A DNA stretch of 34,148 nucleotides from JBAZWE01 sp041658605 (GTDB lineage: Bacteria > Actinomycetota > Thermoleophilia > BMS3ABIN01), in NCBI GenBank assembly GCA_041658605.1, contig JBAZZU010000023.1, positions 1 to 34,148 on the forward strand, written 5' to 3'. Positions 22,589-31,657 of this stretch are shown one piece after another. How positions within the stretch are numbered: the first letter of the stretch is position 1; each line of letters starts with the position of its first letter. The notes under the pieces are model-generated. The model was not told the origin of the DNA, made no database searches, and worked only from the letters and a program-made list of their open reading frames with translations. Both the position numbers and the translations under genes were made by a program.

Positions 22589-23653
22589 ATGCTCATTTTT
22601 ATCGCCATCCTCGGAATCGGTTTCCTGATTCTCATCCACGAACTGGGACACTTCCTGGCCGCCAAGGCATTTGGTATGCGAGCCGAGAAGTTCTACCTGG
22701 GATTCCCACCGGCGGCAATCAGGAAAAAGTTTGGCGAGACCGAGTATGGGATCGGCTTCATCCCCCTTGGCGGGTATGTGAAGATAACCGGCATGACCAG
22801 GGAGGAAAAAGTACCGGAAGAAGTGGTTCCTCGTGCTTACTACTCCAAGCCGGTCTGGCAGAGGATCATAACGATTTCAGCAGGACCGTTGATGAACCTG
22901 CTGCTCGCCGTATTCCTGTTTTTCATCTTTTATTATCAGGCTGTTCCCGACTATGCGCCTACCACGGCCGTGGCCAGAATACAAGTGGACAGCGGCGCTG
23001 AGCGGGCTGGAATCCAGCCGGGTGACAGACTGCTGGCGATCGGCGGAGTCGCGTCAGATGACCCGGAGGCGCTGAGGGACGAACTCCAGTCGCGTCCCGG
23101 GGAAACCATAAACGTCCTGATCGAACGCGATGGTCAGCGACAGAATCTTACAGTTACCGTAGGCCGTCAGGAAGAGACCGGACAGGGCATTCTGGGTGTT
23201 GTTTTCGATGCCGAGAGAGTAGGAACGATCAAGATGCCGGTAACCGAGGCCGCGCGGCACGCGATATCAGATATCGGCTCCATAACCGGTGAGGTCTTTT
23301 CCGCCATCAAAAACCTGTTCGTAAGCCAGGAGAGCCGTAATGAACTCTCGTCGCCTATCGGCATAGTGGCGGTCTCGTCCCAGACAATCGAACTCGGCTG
23401 GGGCGTATATCTGCGGGTGCTGGGATTCATCAGCCTTCAGCTGGCGATCTTCAACCTGCTGCCGCTGCTGCCGCTTGATGGAGGGCATATACTGTTCAAC
23501 CTCATCGAAAAGTTCAAGGGTTCGCCCATCAAAAAGGAAGTCTTTGAAAGGGTTTCCGTCGTCGGGCTGGTTCTTTTCGGTATCCTGTTTCTTATTGGAA
23601 TAACGAACGATGTTCAGAGGATGCTGGGCCCGGGATTCCAGATCTCACCATAA
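22589..23653 (+). CDS. rseP: RseP-like site-2 protease
   Basis: Intramembrane zinc metalloprotease. HELGH (about residues 17-21) is the zinc motif in the first helix, NLLPLLPLDGGH the second motif near the C-terminus, and a PDZ domain spans about residues 125-200. It cleaves membrane-anchored substrates such as anti-sigma factors or signal-peptide remnants. ATG 22589 is adjacent to an in-frame TTG at 22586; neither has a strong ribosome binding site. Its position between dxr and ispG is common in Actinomycetota. The anti-sigma factor in this window is soluble, so it is not an obvious substrate. Confidence 0.94.
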   Translation: MLIFIAILGIGFLILIHELGHFLAAKAFGMRAEKFYLGFPPAAIRKKFGETEYGIGFIPLGGYVKITGMTREEKVPEEVVPRAYYSKPVWQRIITISAGPLMNLLLAVFLFFIFYYQAVPDYAPTTAVARIQVDSGAERAGIQPGDRLLAIGGVASDDPEALRDELQSRPGETINVLIERDGQRQNLTVTVGRQEETGQGILGVVFDAERVGTIKMPVTEAARHAISDIGSITGEVFSAIKNLFVSQESRNELSSPIGIVAVSSQTIELGWGVYLRVLGFISLQLAIFNLLPLLPLDGGHILFNLIEKFKGSPIKKEVFERVSVVGLVLFGILFLIGITNDVQRMLGPGFQISP

Positions 23654-23662
23654 TTACCAATG

Positions 23663-24712
23663 ATGAGCAAACGACACGTGAATATAGGAAACGTAGCGGT
23701 CGGCGGCGGCGCGCCGGTGACCGTCCAATCCATGACCAATACCGATACGCGCGATGTCGAAGCAACCCTCAGCCAGATAAGAAGCCTGGCCGCCTATGGC
23801 TGCGAGATCATCCGAGTGGCGGTTCCTGATGATGCGGCAGTCGAGTCTCTGGCCGGCATCGTGGCCGAATCACCACTGCCGGTCATCGCCGACGTCCATT
23901 TCAAGGCGAAACTTGCAATCGGCTCCATCGCCGCCGGCGCCGCCGGACTGCGCATCAATCCTGGCAATATCGGCGGCCGGAATAAAGTCGAATCGGTGGT
24001 CGATGCAGCGCGTGCAGCCGGTGTACCTGTAAGAATCGGCGTGAATGCCGGGTCGCTACCCAAAGATATGTTGAAACTTGCGGAAGGCGAACCAGTCAGG
24101 GCCCTGGTGGAAACAGTCATCGGTTACGTAAACCTGTTCGAGGATCTCGGTTTCGAGGACTTCAAGGTATCCGCTAAATCCTCATCTGTCCTGGAGACCA
24201 TCGACGCCAACCTCGAGATCGCGCGCAGGATCGATTACCCCATACACCTCGGGGTCACAGAGGCAGGCACAAGATGGACGGGTTCCATCCGGAGCGCCGT
24301 CGGCATCGGCTCACTGCTGGCGCAGGGGGTGGGGGATACGATCAGGGTCTCACTGACCGGCGACCCGATCGAAGAGGTTCGCGCCGGATACGAGATACTA
24401 CGCTCGCTGGGGCTGCGAGAGCATGGGCCGGGCATGATATCCTGTCCGACCTGCGGCCGCACCGAGATCGACGTGGAGGCCATTGCCCTCGAAGTCGAAC
24501 GGCGGCTTGAAGATTATGATTCCAGCTTCGAAGTCGCAGTGATGGGCTGCGTCGTCAACGGGCCCGGAGAGGCGCGCCGCGCAGATTTCGGCATCGCCGG
24601 CGGCAAGGGCGAGGGGCTGATCTTCGCCCGGGGTGAACCGCTGCGCAAAGTGGCTGCCGATGAGCTGGTGGACGCGCTGTTCGCGGAGATCGAAAAAACA
24701 CAGAAAGAATAA
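23663..24712 (+). CDS. ispG: 4-hydroxy-3-methylbut-2-enyl diphosphate synthase
   Basis: [4Fe-4S] enzyme of the MEP isoprenoid pathway. VTVQSMTNTDTRD, IADVHFKAKLA, RINPGNIG and VSAKSS are conserved. The cluster ligands are the SCPTC pair and the Cys in MGCVVNGPGEA, with the nearby Glu. An adjacent ATG lies at 23660. It ends the plus-strand operon, with only 12 bases before the facing secreted-protein gene. Confidence 0.96.
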   Translation: MSKRHVNIGNVAVGGGAPVTVQSMTNTDTRDVEATLSQIRSLAAYGCEIIRVAVPDDAAVESLAGIVAESPLPVIADVHFKAKLAIGSIAAGAAGLRINPGNIGGRNKVESVVDAARAAGVPVRIGVNAGSLPKDMLKLAEGEPVRALVETVIGYVNLFEDLGFEDFKVSAKSSSVLETIDANLEIARRIDYPIHLGVTEAGTRWTGSIRSAVGIGSLLAQGVGDTIRVSLTGDPIEEVRAGYEILRSLGLREHGPGMISCPTCGRTEIDVEAIALEVERRLEDYDSSFEVAVMGCVVNGPGEARRADFGIAGGKGEGLIFARGEPLRKVAADELVDALFAEIEKTQKE

Positions 24713-24724
24713 GACGCTGCGCGG

Positions 24725-27700
24725 CTAATTAAGGACCGTGCCAAGAACTTCGTTGAAGTAACCGTGCCAGAGGACCCTCTGGGAGGAAATAACATTCACG
24801 GAAGCGCCGGTATCGGGGTCTGTGGCTTTTACTTCCACCGGACCGCCCCTTCTGGCGAATTGCGGCGTCACTATCTCATCCGGTTCGAGCAGGAAATACT
24901 GCTGGTTGTAGTCGGCCCTGCCGGCGTGCGATGAAAGCCGGTTGGTCGTCAGCTGTCCGGCAATCCTTATCTCAACTCTCGTCTGCCCGGTTACGCCGGG
25001 AGCGCTGTTGGCGACGAGGACCCAGTTGAAAGTCCCCGGGTCACGCTCGTCATACCATGTCCAGTGATACACGGACGCCAGGTCAGATGCGGGGTATCCA
25101 GGGACCTCTTCAAAAGAAGGCCCCCAAAGTACACGCTGTGACGCGATTGAAGTCTTTGAGACCCTGGTCGCCGGATCCTGTTTATCGAAAGTCCTTACCT
25201 CGACCGGCCCGCCTCTCTTGCGGAAACGCGGCGTGACCATGCTGCCCGGCGCTATCGTCCCGGATGCGGTGCCTTCCAGAAGTTCCTGCGATGAAGGCGC
25301 CTGGCCACCGACGGTGATCTCGTAGTAGAGCGGATTGGCGGCATCGGGGTTGGCGATGAGTATCCAGTTCATACCACTCAGGTTGTCGTACCACGACCAC
25401 AGATAATCATCACTGAGGGTCGAATAAGGTGTACCGGTTACTTCGTTGAAAGCCTCGGCAGCCGTGCCTGCGTTCGACAGGACCCTCTGCGACGCGACGA
25501 TATCAGCCGGTGTCCCTTTTCCATTGTCTGTCCAGGCCCTGACCTCGACCGGCCCGCCTTTGAGACTGAACCTCGACGTGGCGCTCTGGCCTGCCGCAAG
25601 CGTTCCTGTCGGCGCGCCTTCGATAACCTGGTTGCCGGGTTGTCCGGGAGCCAGGACCGGGATATTGCCGGCGACCCTTATCTCGTAATACAAGGGTGTA
25701 CTGCCGGGATTCGCAACCATTACCCAGTTCATCCATCCGGGACTGCGGTTGTCGTACCAGCTCCAGACATAGCGATCCGAGAGGCTTGATTCCTCGATCC
25801 CCAGCACTTCCTCCAGAGAATTTCCCGATTTCCAGAGGCTGCGCTGGCTGACGATGGCGCTGTCACCTGTTATCGATCCGGTCACGATCGGCCCTCCCCT
25901 GAGGCCGGCCGGTATCGACTGTTCCCGCGAACGCCAGGGAATGCTTTCGCCCGGCGTAGCCGTCTGACCGCCGACACCCGCCAGGCTCTGCTGCTGGCCG
26001 GCTATCCAGAGGTCGAACTGCAGGTCGTTTGTGCCGGTGGGCGCCGCCGGATTTCCCATCATGATCCAGTTGGCGGCCGATTTGTCGTCGTACCAGGTGA
26101 AATAATAGTCGCGCGGGTCTGACATTTTGAATGAACCTGCGCCGTTGGTCGAATTGGCGACGTTATCGCTGGCCTGGACTCCAAGCGTATGGTCTCCCGG
26201 CGAAAGCCCCGCCACCGGACAACTAACGCGCCCTGCTGAATAACTGCAGCCCCCGACCGGGAAACCGTCGAGCGTAAAGATGATACTCCCCGCGTCAATA
26301 CCGGAAAGGGCGTCACTGATATCCGCCTGCAGGTTCGCGTCGGTCCTGCCGACCCAGCCTGAGGGCATGATATTACTGATGAGCGGAGCGTTCCTGTCCA
26401 GCCTCGCGTTAATCGTCCTTACCGCTTCAACACGGTCCGCGTTGTCGACCGACCAGTACTGGACCACATGGTTGCCGCTGGTGTTGACCGCCACCATGTT
26501 TCCCGTCTGCGTGGCGCCACCGTCGACCTTGAAATAAGTCGCCCTGCAGCCGCTCTGGGAGTCACTGCATGAAAGGGTGACGTTAAAATCAGCGCTCTGC
26601 CAGTCTGCCGGATTATCGTCGGTCGTAACCGGCGGCGTGGAATCAAACGATCTCCATGTGTTCTCGATGACCCGGCAACCAAGCTGAGCGTTAATGCCGA
26701 CGCCTGAATTGATGCCATAAGTGCATATCGTGTTGGTGCCGGCGATACCGGCCACAGTAGTCGAGTAACCGTGTGCGGCTCCATACGCCGGATAGATGCC
26801 GCCGATATCCGGCCTGTCTATATTGGCATTTATGGAAGATATGTACTGGCCATTCACGTAGACATGTACATCGATTGGTGAAGCGGTATCGGGATCTATC
26901 GTCCAGCCGCTTACCGTAATCTGTCCGGGCGCCCCGCCAAATCCGTCAAGGCTGCCGAAGGGGTTGCCGCTGGGAACAGTCGCAGTCTGGCAGCCCAGCA
27001 GCTTGTTGCTGCCCTGGCCAACGTTGAATCCATAGGCGCAGACCGAATGGCTCCCCGCGGGAGAAGCGATTGTTCCTGAGAACCCGTAATCGCCGACATC
27101 ACCGCGATGCTGGTCGGCGGTCATCGCCGTCACGAACTGGCCGTCACGGTAGATGTGCACATCGATCGGGTCGCTTGTGTCCGGATCTTTCGCCCAACCG
27201 CTCAGCTGATATCCGCCGGGAGCTCCGCTGACGCCGTCGAGATTTCCATACGGATCGACCGGAGGCGGTGACATGTCGACGGGACCTGTCGAATAGACCC
27301 GGCCGATAGCGCCGCCAGGATCCTGCAGCACAACGTATAACCACCAGGTGCCAGCTCCCACGCCTCTGCCATCCCAGACGTGTGTGTTCTCGCCTTCGGA
27401 GACATCGATGCCGCTGGCGATCCTTGTGCCGTTGAAACCGGATGCGTCATTATCAGCCCAGATCTCGGCTGTCGTGCCGGCTTCCCAGGTATTGTCCTGG
27501 AACCTGACATTGAAGTACGGATTCCCGCGGTCGTTGCGGGCAAGCCTGACTTCGTCAAGCCACCAGACGCGTCCCCCGGGATCCTCGTGAGGATCAAAAC
27601 GCATAACCGATACCCAGGGGCTGGCCGGACCACCCCAGCCGACCGGGTTTCCGGATGCCTCGTCTTCGGCAAGCGACGGCGGATTGGTCTTTAAGTCAAC

Positions 27701-29005
27701 ACTGACCGTCTGCCAGCCAGGAAGAATGATCATATCCTGGGAATCATGGTAGCCACCGTTGACATTCCAGATCAGGCGCGCGACCATGCCGCCCCCGGGA
27801 GCATTGGCGAGACCGAAAGGTCCATCATAGAAGATTCGATATGTCAGGCGATGGTACAGAGTGGCGTCGACTGGTCCTGCAAGGGGCAGGTAGACCTGTG
27901 GATCGTTTGGATAAGGGCCTGCATAGCCGCCACGCAGCACGCCGGCTCCATAAACCGAAATGGAGTTGAATACCGTACCGTCTGTCGGCTGCCAGAAATC
28001 CCAGGAATCGCCCCTGACCACAGTGGCATAATCATCGCCACCAGCGACATCGGGGTCATTGATGAGCGGGTCCGGCTTTGCGTTTAAAGTCAGTGGATTG
28101 CTGTATGCCGATACCTGGCCGTTCTGTTTGGTGTAGAACCTGTAAGCCCCTGGAGGATAGGCGGACGCCGGGAATGATACCGTTCCACCGTTTGCCACGT
28201 AGCCTGAAAGCCGGCCGGCTCCCTTGCCGCCTATGACAGACGAATCATTGTTGGCGGGATTACTGTCGGAATCCCACCATACCTCGCTGGCGTAATCTCC
28301 CTGAACGGTGAGGTTCACGCTTCCCGCCGGCTGATACAGGCGCATCCAGTCGATTTCCACGTGCACCGGCGCCGACGCGCTCGGCTCGATCAAAATAGAC
28401 TTCATCGCGCCCGACCATGGTATGCCCATAAGGTTCGGCGTGAGCTGAAGGTCATATGTATTCCATCCGGGCTGCAGGAGGAATGACATCGCACCCTCGC
28501 AGGAGCCGTTGAAACCCCAGCAGTTGAACCAGAGGATTCCTCCTGCTACGGGATAATTGAGGCTCGAATACATACGGATCGACAGACGCGAATACTTGCT
28601 GGCGTCCAGCGTATATATATCGGAATCGCGGCCATGTGGGAACGCACCAGACTGCACCGGCTGGATCATGCCGCCAGGAGCCGCGTCGAAGGCGAGGTTG
28701 CCGCCGTTCATGGTGACGTTCGAGACATTGAAGGTAGCGACGTTAGGCGTCAGATTCAGGTCCTCGGCATTGCCGAAATCAAACGGGTCGGCGAACGCTT
28801 CTGATGAGTAATCAGCGGCCTCGTTGAAGCCGGCAACCGCCGGAGATACGGCGGGAGGCACCGCTGATGCTACGGCCGCGCCAAAAACTGCAAACACCAG
28901 CGACACAGCGACGATTATCCCGGCAAGTACAACCGGGTGTGAATGTATCTGCTTTTTCAGATGATCTGGCAACTGGTTACCGGCGCTTAAGGATTGGTCC
29001 CGCAT
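24725..29005 (-). CDS. Large secreted multi-domain repeat protein
   Basis: A 1426-residue exported protein, not assignable to a named family. Signal: basic N-terminus, hydrophobic 25-48, likely cleavage after ASA (48). Two jelly-roll, carbohydrate-binding-like domains follow (about 60-230 and 325-495; both contain the pattern ILPGW/LQPGW then a W-containing closing strand). Two 97-residue repeats start at 584 and 681. An Ig-like domain (about 790-960) covers changing-sign phrases such as DSTPPVTT. Four C-terminal repeats (963-1426) each have WYD...NW...NP, RGGPVEV and SQRVLW. No sortase motif or membrane anchor is seen at the C-terminus. No Shine-Dalgarno precedes the ATG. It is likely a cell-surface or matrix protein; the function is unknown. 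Confidence 0.85.
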   Translation of the reverse strand: MRDQSLSAGNQLPDHLKKQIHSHPVVLAGIIVAVSLVFAVFGAAVASAVPPAVSPAVAGFNEAADYSSEAFADPFDFGNAEDLNLTPNVATFNVSNVTMNGGNLAFDAAPGGMIQPVQSGAFPHGRDSDIYTLDASKYSRLSIRMYSSLNYPVAGGILWFNCWGFNGSCEGAMSFLLQPGWNTYDLQLTPNLMGIPWSGAMKSILIEPSASAPVHVEIDWMRLYQPAGSVNLTVQGDYASEVWWDSDSNPANNDSSVIGGKGAGRLSGYVANGGTVSFPASAYPPGAYRFYTKQNGQVSAYSNPLTLNAKPDPLINDPDVAGGDDYATVVRGDSWDFWQPTDGTVFNSISVYGAGVLRGGYAGPYPNDPQVYLPLAGPVDATLYHRLTYRIFYDGPFGLANAPGGGMVARLIWNVNGGYHDSQDMIILPGWQTVSVDLKTNPPSLAEDEASGNPVGWGGPASPWVSVMRFDPHEDPGGRVWWLDEVRLARNDRGNPYFNVRFQDNTWEAGTTAEIWADNDASGFNGTRIASGIDVSEGENTHVWDGRGVGAGTWWLYVVLQDPGGAIGRVYSTGPVDMSPPPVDPYGNLDGVSGAPGGYQLSGWAKDPDTSDPIDVHIYRDGQFVTAMTADQHRGDVGDYGFSGTIASPAGSHSVCAYGFNVGQGSNKLLGCQTATVPSGNPFGSLDGFGGAPGQITVSGWTIDPDTASPIDVHVYVNGQYISSINANIDRPDIGGIYPAYGAAHGYSTTVAGIAGTNTICTYGINSGVGINAQLGCRVIENTWRSFDSTPPVTTDDNPADWQSADFNVTLSCSDSQSGCRATYFKVDGGATQTGNMVAVNTSGNHVVQYWSVDNADRVEAVRTINARLDRNAPLISNIMPSGWVGRTDANLQADISDALSGIDAGSIIFTLDGFPVGGCSYSAGRVSCPVAGLSPGDHTLGVQASDNVANSTNGAGSFKMSDPRDYYFTWYDDKSAANWIMMGNPAAPTGTNDLQFDLWIAGQQQSLAGVGGQTATPGESIPWRSREQSIPAGLRGGPIVTGSITGDSAIVSQRSLWKSGNSLEEVLGIEESSLSDRYVWSWYDNRSPGWMNWVMVANPGSTPLYYEIRVAGNIPVLAPGQPGNQVIEGAPTGTLAAGQSATSRFSLKGGPVEVRAWTDNGKGTPADIVASQRVLSNAGTAAEAFNEVTGTPYSTLSDDYLWSWYDNLSGMNWILIANPDAANPLYYEITVGGQAPSSQELLEGTASGTIAPGSMVTPRFRKRGGPVEVRTFDKQDPATRVSKTSIASQRVLWGPSFEEVPGYPASDLASVYHWTWYDERDPGTFNWVLVANSAPGVTGQTRVEIRIAGQLTTNRLSSHAGRADYNQQYFLLEPDEIVTPQFARRGGPVEVKATDPDTGASVNVISSQRVLWHGYFNEVLGTVLN
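24728..26119 (-). repeat. Four tandem ~112-122-residue protein repeats
   Basis: Residues about 963-1076, 1077-1198, 1199-1310 and 1311-1426 of the secreted protein share WxWYD, NW[IV][LM][VI]AN, an amphipathic strand ending in AG, a proline/glycine turn, RxGGPVEV, [AS]SQR[VS]L and F.EV.G. The first copy is the most divergent (GGPIVTG in place of GGPVEVR). This suggests duplication of a beta-rich module. Confidence 0.8.
26660..27256 (-). repeat. Two tandem 97-residue repeats with DPDT and GQ motifs
   Basis: Copies start at residues 584 and 681. Each has [DN]P[YF]G.LDG..GAPG, then SGW..DPDT..PIDVH.Y..GQ, and closes with a C.YG.N.G...LGC cysteine pair that could form a disulfide outside the cell. 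Confidence 0.8.
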
Positions 29006-29229
29006 GAGGAGTAATCATTCGGAAAAACATGGACCTTACTTTAAAGCTTTATATATCATTATTAATATCGGCATGAAATGAGTTGGTCGTTTATGCATAA
29101 TAATCTGATGCGCATATTTTCTCGTGCGTTTTATGGGATGGTTTTCGATAATGGTACAGTTTTAGACATACATAATGCGGACGCGTCTTGCACATCCACC
29201 TCAATAATCTGTAGGCTAGGGATTCGATC
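29006..29229. other. AT-rich divergent promoter region (secreted protein / proS)
   Basis: Two perfect 10-base palindromes are visible: TAAAGCTTTA (29042-29051) and TTATGCATAA (29091-29100). The composition is much more AT-rich than the flanking genes. It must carry promoters for both the giant secreted protein and proS, but I cannot assign a clear -35/-10 pair. AGGG lies eight bases before the proS ATG. Confidence 0.4.
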
Positions 29230-30912
29230 ATGAGAGCATCCAGACTATTATTTCCCACACTCAAGGAAGACCCGGCCGAGTCCGAGGCGGTCAGCCACAA
29301 GCTGATGGTGCGCGCGGGCCTGGTCAGGCAGCTTGCCGCGGGTCTCTATATATACCTGCCATTGGGACAGAAAGTGCTGGGCAAGATCTGCGCCATCATA
29401 CGCGAAGAGATGAACGCGTTCGGCGCCCAGGAGATAACCATGCCCGTCCTGCAGCCAGCGGACGTCTGGCAGACCACGGGCCGCTATGACGAGATCGGCG
29501 ACGAGATGTTCCGCCTGAAAGACCGCGGCGGCCGGGACATGGTGCTCGCCATGACCCACGAGGAAGTCGTCACCTGGCTGATGGCGAACGAGATACGCTC
29601 CTACCGCGACCTGCCCCAGGTCCTTTACCAGATTCAGACCAAGCTGCGCGATGAAGCCAGGCCCAAGAGCGGCGTCCTGCGCACGCGCGAATTCATAATG
29701 AAGGATTCTTACAGCTTCGACGTGGACGAAAGGCAGCTGGAAGAGAACTACTACCTGCATACAAAAGCCTACAAGCGCATCTTCGAGCGCTGCGGCATCA
29801 AATACCATATGGTCGAAAGTGACCCGGGCATGATGGGCGGCGCCCAGGCCCATGAATTCATGGCGCCGAGCGATGCTGGCGAGGATGAGGTGGCGATCTG
29901 TTCCTGCGGCTATGCCGCCAACCTGGAGCTGGCGCGCTCGATCCCCGATTATCCCGTTTATCCCGATGCCGGCATGGAAGAGATCGCGACACCCGACGCG
30001 AGGACTATCGATGAAGTGTCCACGTTTCTTGGAATCGACCCATCGCTGCTGGTCAAGTCGCTGCTGGTAATCACGGACAATGGCCCGGTGCTGGCTATGG
30101 TCAGGGGAGACCAGGAGCTCCAGGAATCCAAGCTGGCGCATGTCGTGGGAAGCTTCCGGCCCGCAGGCCCGCAGGAAATAAAAGACGCCGTCGGCGCCGA
30201 GGCCGGCTTTATCGGCCCAGTTGGCACCGACATACGCAAAATAGCCGACGAGAGCCTCAGGGATGGCATCTTCGTCACGGGCGCCAACAGGGATGGTTTT
30301 CATATCAGCGGAGTCGCCCCGGGTGTTGATTTTGAAAACGAGTTCATCGATATCCGCCGCATCAAGCCGGGTGAGAAATGCATCAGCTGCGCCAACGAAC
30401 TTCATATCGAGCGCGTCATTGAAATCGGGAATATTTTCAAGCTTGGAACCAAATACAGCAAACCGCTCGGAGCCACTTACCTGGATGAAAACGGAAAAGA
30501 GCAGGACATAATCATGGGCAGCTACGGCATCGGCCCTGCGCGCATCGCCGCCGCGGCGATCGAGCAGCTGGCTGATGATAAAGGGATAGTCTGGCCGGTC
30601 TCAATAACGCCGTTTGACGTCCATCTGGCCGTTATGCAACCCGCTGACGACGAGCAAAAAGCGGCAGCTGAGAGACTTTACAGGGAACTGAGCGCAAATG
30701 GTCTCGAAGTGCTGCTCGATGACCGCGATATCAGACCTGGAGTCAAGTTCGCCGACGCCGAGCTGCTGGGATGTCCGTTGCGGGTGACAATCGGCAAACG
30801 CTCCGTTGCTGAGGGCAAAGCGGAAGTGATCGCCAGGCGTGGGGGAGAAGAACACAAATTCGAGCTGCGCTCTGCGGCAATCGATATCGTAAGCCTGCTT
30901 GAAACCCTCTGA
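29230..30912 (+). CDS. proS: Prolyl-tRNA synthetase, bacterial type
   Basis: Class II aminoacyl-tRNA synthetase of 560 residues. Motif 1/2 regions are LPLGQKVLGKI, MTHEEVVTWL and VLRTREFIMKDSYSFD. An INS editing domain lies at about 230-390. Motif 3 is MGSYGIGPARIAAA, followed by a C-terminal anticodon-binding domain (about 465-560) with DDRDIRPGVKFADAELLG. It normally follows ispG directly in this operon type; here the antisense secreted-protein gene separates them. Convergent with gatD, 13 bases apart. Confidence 0.97.
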   Translation: MRASRLLFPTLKEDPAESEAVSHKLMVRAGLVRQLAAGLYIYLPLGQKVLGKICAIIREEMNAFGAQEITMPVLQPADVWQTTGRYDEIGDEMFRLKDRGGRDMVLAMTHEEVVTWLMANEIRSYRDLPQVLYQIQTKLRDEARPKSGVLRTREFIMKDSYSFDVDERQLEENYYLHTKAYKRIFERCGIKYHMVESDPGMMGGAQAHEFMAPSDAGEDEVAICSCGYAANLELARSIPDYPVYPDAGMEEIATPDARTIDEVSTFLGIDPSLLVKSLLVITDNGPVLAMVRGDQELQESKLAHVVGSFRPAGPQEIKDAVGAEAGFIGPVGTDIRKIADESLRDGIFVTGANRDGFHISGVAPGVDFENEFIDIRRIKPGEKCISCANELHIERVIEIGNIFKLGTKYSKPLGATYLDENGKEQDIIMGSYGIGPARIAAAAIEQLADDKGIVWPVSITPFDVHLAVMQPADDEQKAAAERLYRELSANGLEVLLDDRDIRPGVKFADAELLGCPLRVTIGKRSVAEGKAEVIARRGGEEHKFELRSAAIDIVSLLETL

Positions 30913-30925
30913 TTGACTGAAGCGG

Positions 30926-31657
30926 TCAGCCTCTGGTGATTCGTATCGCAGCCTGATGGGCGGCGTCTTCAAAATCGTGTTCAAGCGGAGGGAGCTCCGC
31001 AGATTTTCCATGGTGATGCCTGAGCGACTGCTCCAGCACATGATCCGTGAGGCCCGCATTTTTTGGAAGCAGCGGTCCGTGCATGTATGTGCCGATGGCA
31101 TTCCGGTACACGATACCCTCGCCGCCGTCCTCCGCGTTGTTTCCGTAACCTGACACAACACGGCCGAGCGGCTTCTGCCCTTCATCAAGGTAAGTCTTGC
31201 CCGAATGGTTCTCGAAACCGACCAGGGTGAGCCGCCTGCCGCCGATCTCAGATTCAACGATGACGTTGCCGATGCAGCGCCTGTCGCCGGCTACGGTATG
31301 GGCATTGAACAGACCGATGCCGTCCATAGTTTCACCGGCTGCGGTCCGGTAATAGTCCCCGAGGAGCTGATAACCTCCACATACCGATAGCAGGACCGCG
31401 CCTTCTTCCACCGCTTCCCGCAGACCAGCGCCCTTGATTGCAAGGTCCCGGCAGACCAGCTGCTGCTCACGATCCTGTCCGCCGCCCAGATAAAAGAAGT
31501 CAAATGCCTTCCAGTCCGGAACCTCATCCAGTCCAAACTCTTCCACGCGCACATCGATGCCACGCCAGCGGCACTGCTGAACCAGTGTGATGATATTCCC
31601 GCGATCCGCGTAGATGTTCATAAGTGTGGGGTAGAGGTGGGCGATTCTCACTTCCAT
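30926..31657 (-). CDS. gatD: Lipid II isoglutaminyl synthase, glutaminase subunit
   Basis: Class I glutamine amidotransferase that supplies ammonia to MurT, amidating the D-Glu of lipid II to D-isoGln. The cobyric-acid-synthase-like fold opens with HLYPTLMNIYADRGN. The nucleophile Cys93 is in SVCGGYQLLG, and the catalytic His193 is in GTYMHGPLLPKN. 243 residues. Its start overlaps the murT end by 10 bases, as expected for the MurT/GatD complex. Confidence 0.94.
   Translation of the reverse strand: MEVRIAHLYPTLMNIYADRGNIITLVQQCRWRGIDVRVEEFGLDEVPDWKAFDFFYLGGGQDREQQLVCRDLAIKGAGLREAVEEGAVLLSVCGGYQLLGDYYRTAAGETMDGIGLFNAHTVAGDRRCIGNVIVESEIGGRRLTLVGFENHSGKTYLDEGQKPLGRVVSGYGNNAEDGGEGIVYRNAIGTYMHGPLLPKNAGLTDHVLEQSLRHHHGKSAELPPLEHDFEDAAHQAAIRITRG

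Noticed and set aside
29248..30405. 385-codon minus-strand frame opposite proS
   Set aside because: Shadow of proS, with no recognisable motif or ribosome binding site.
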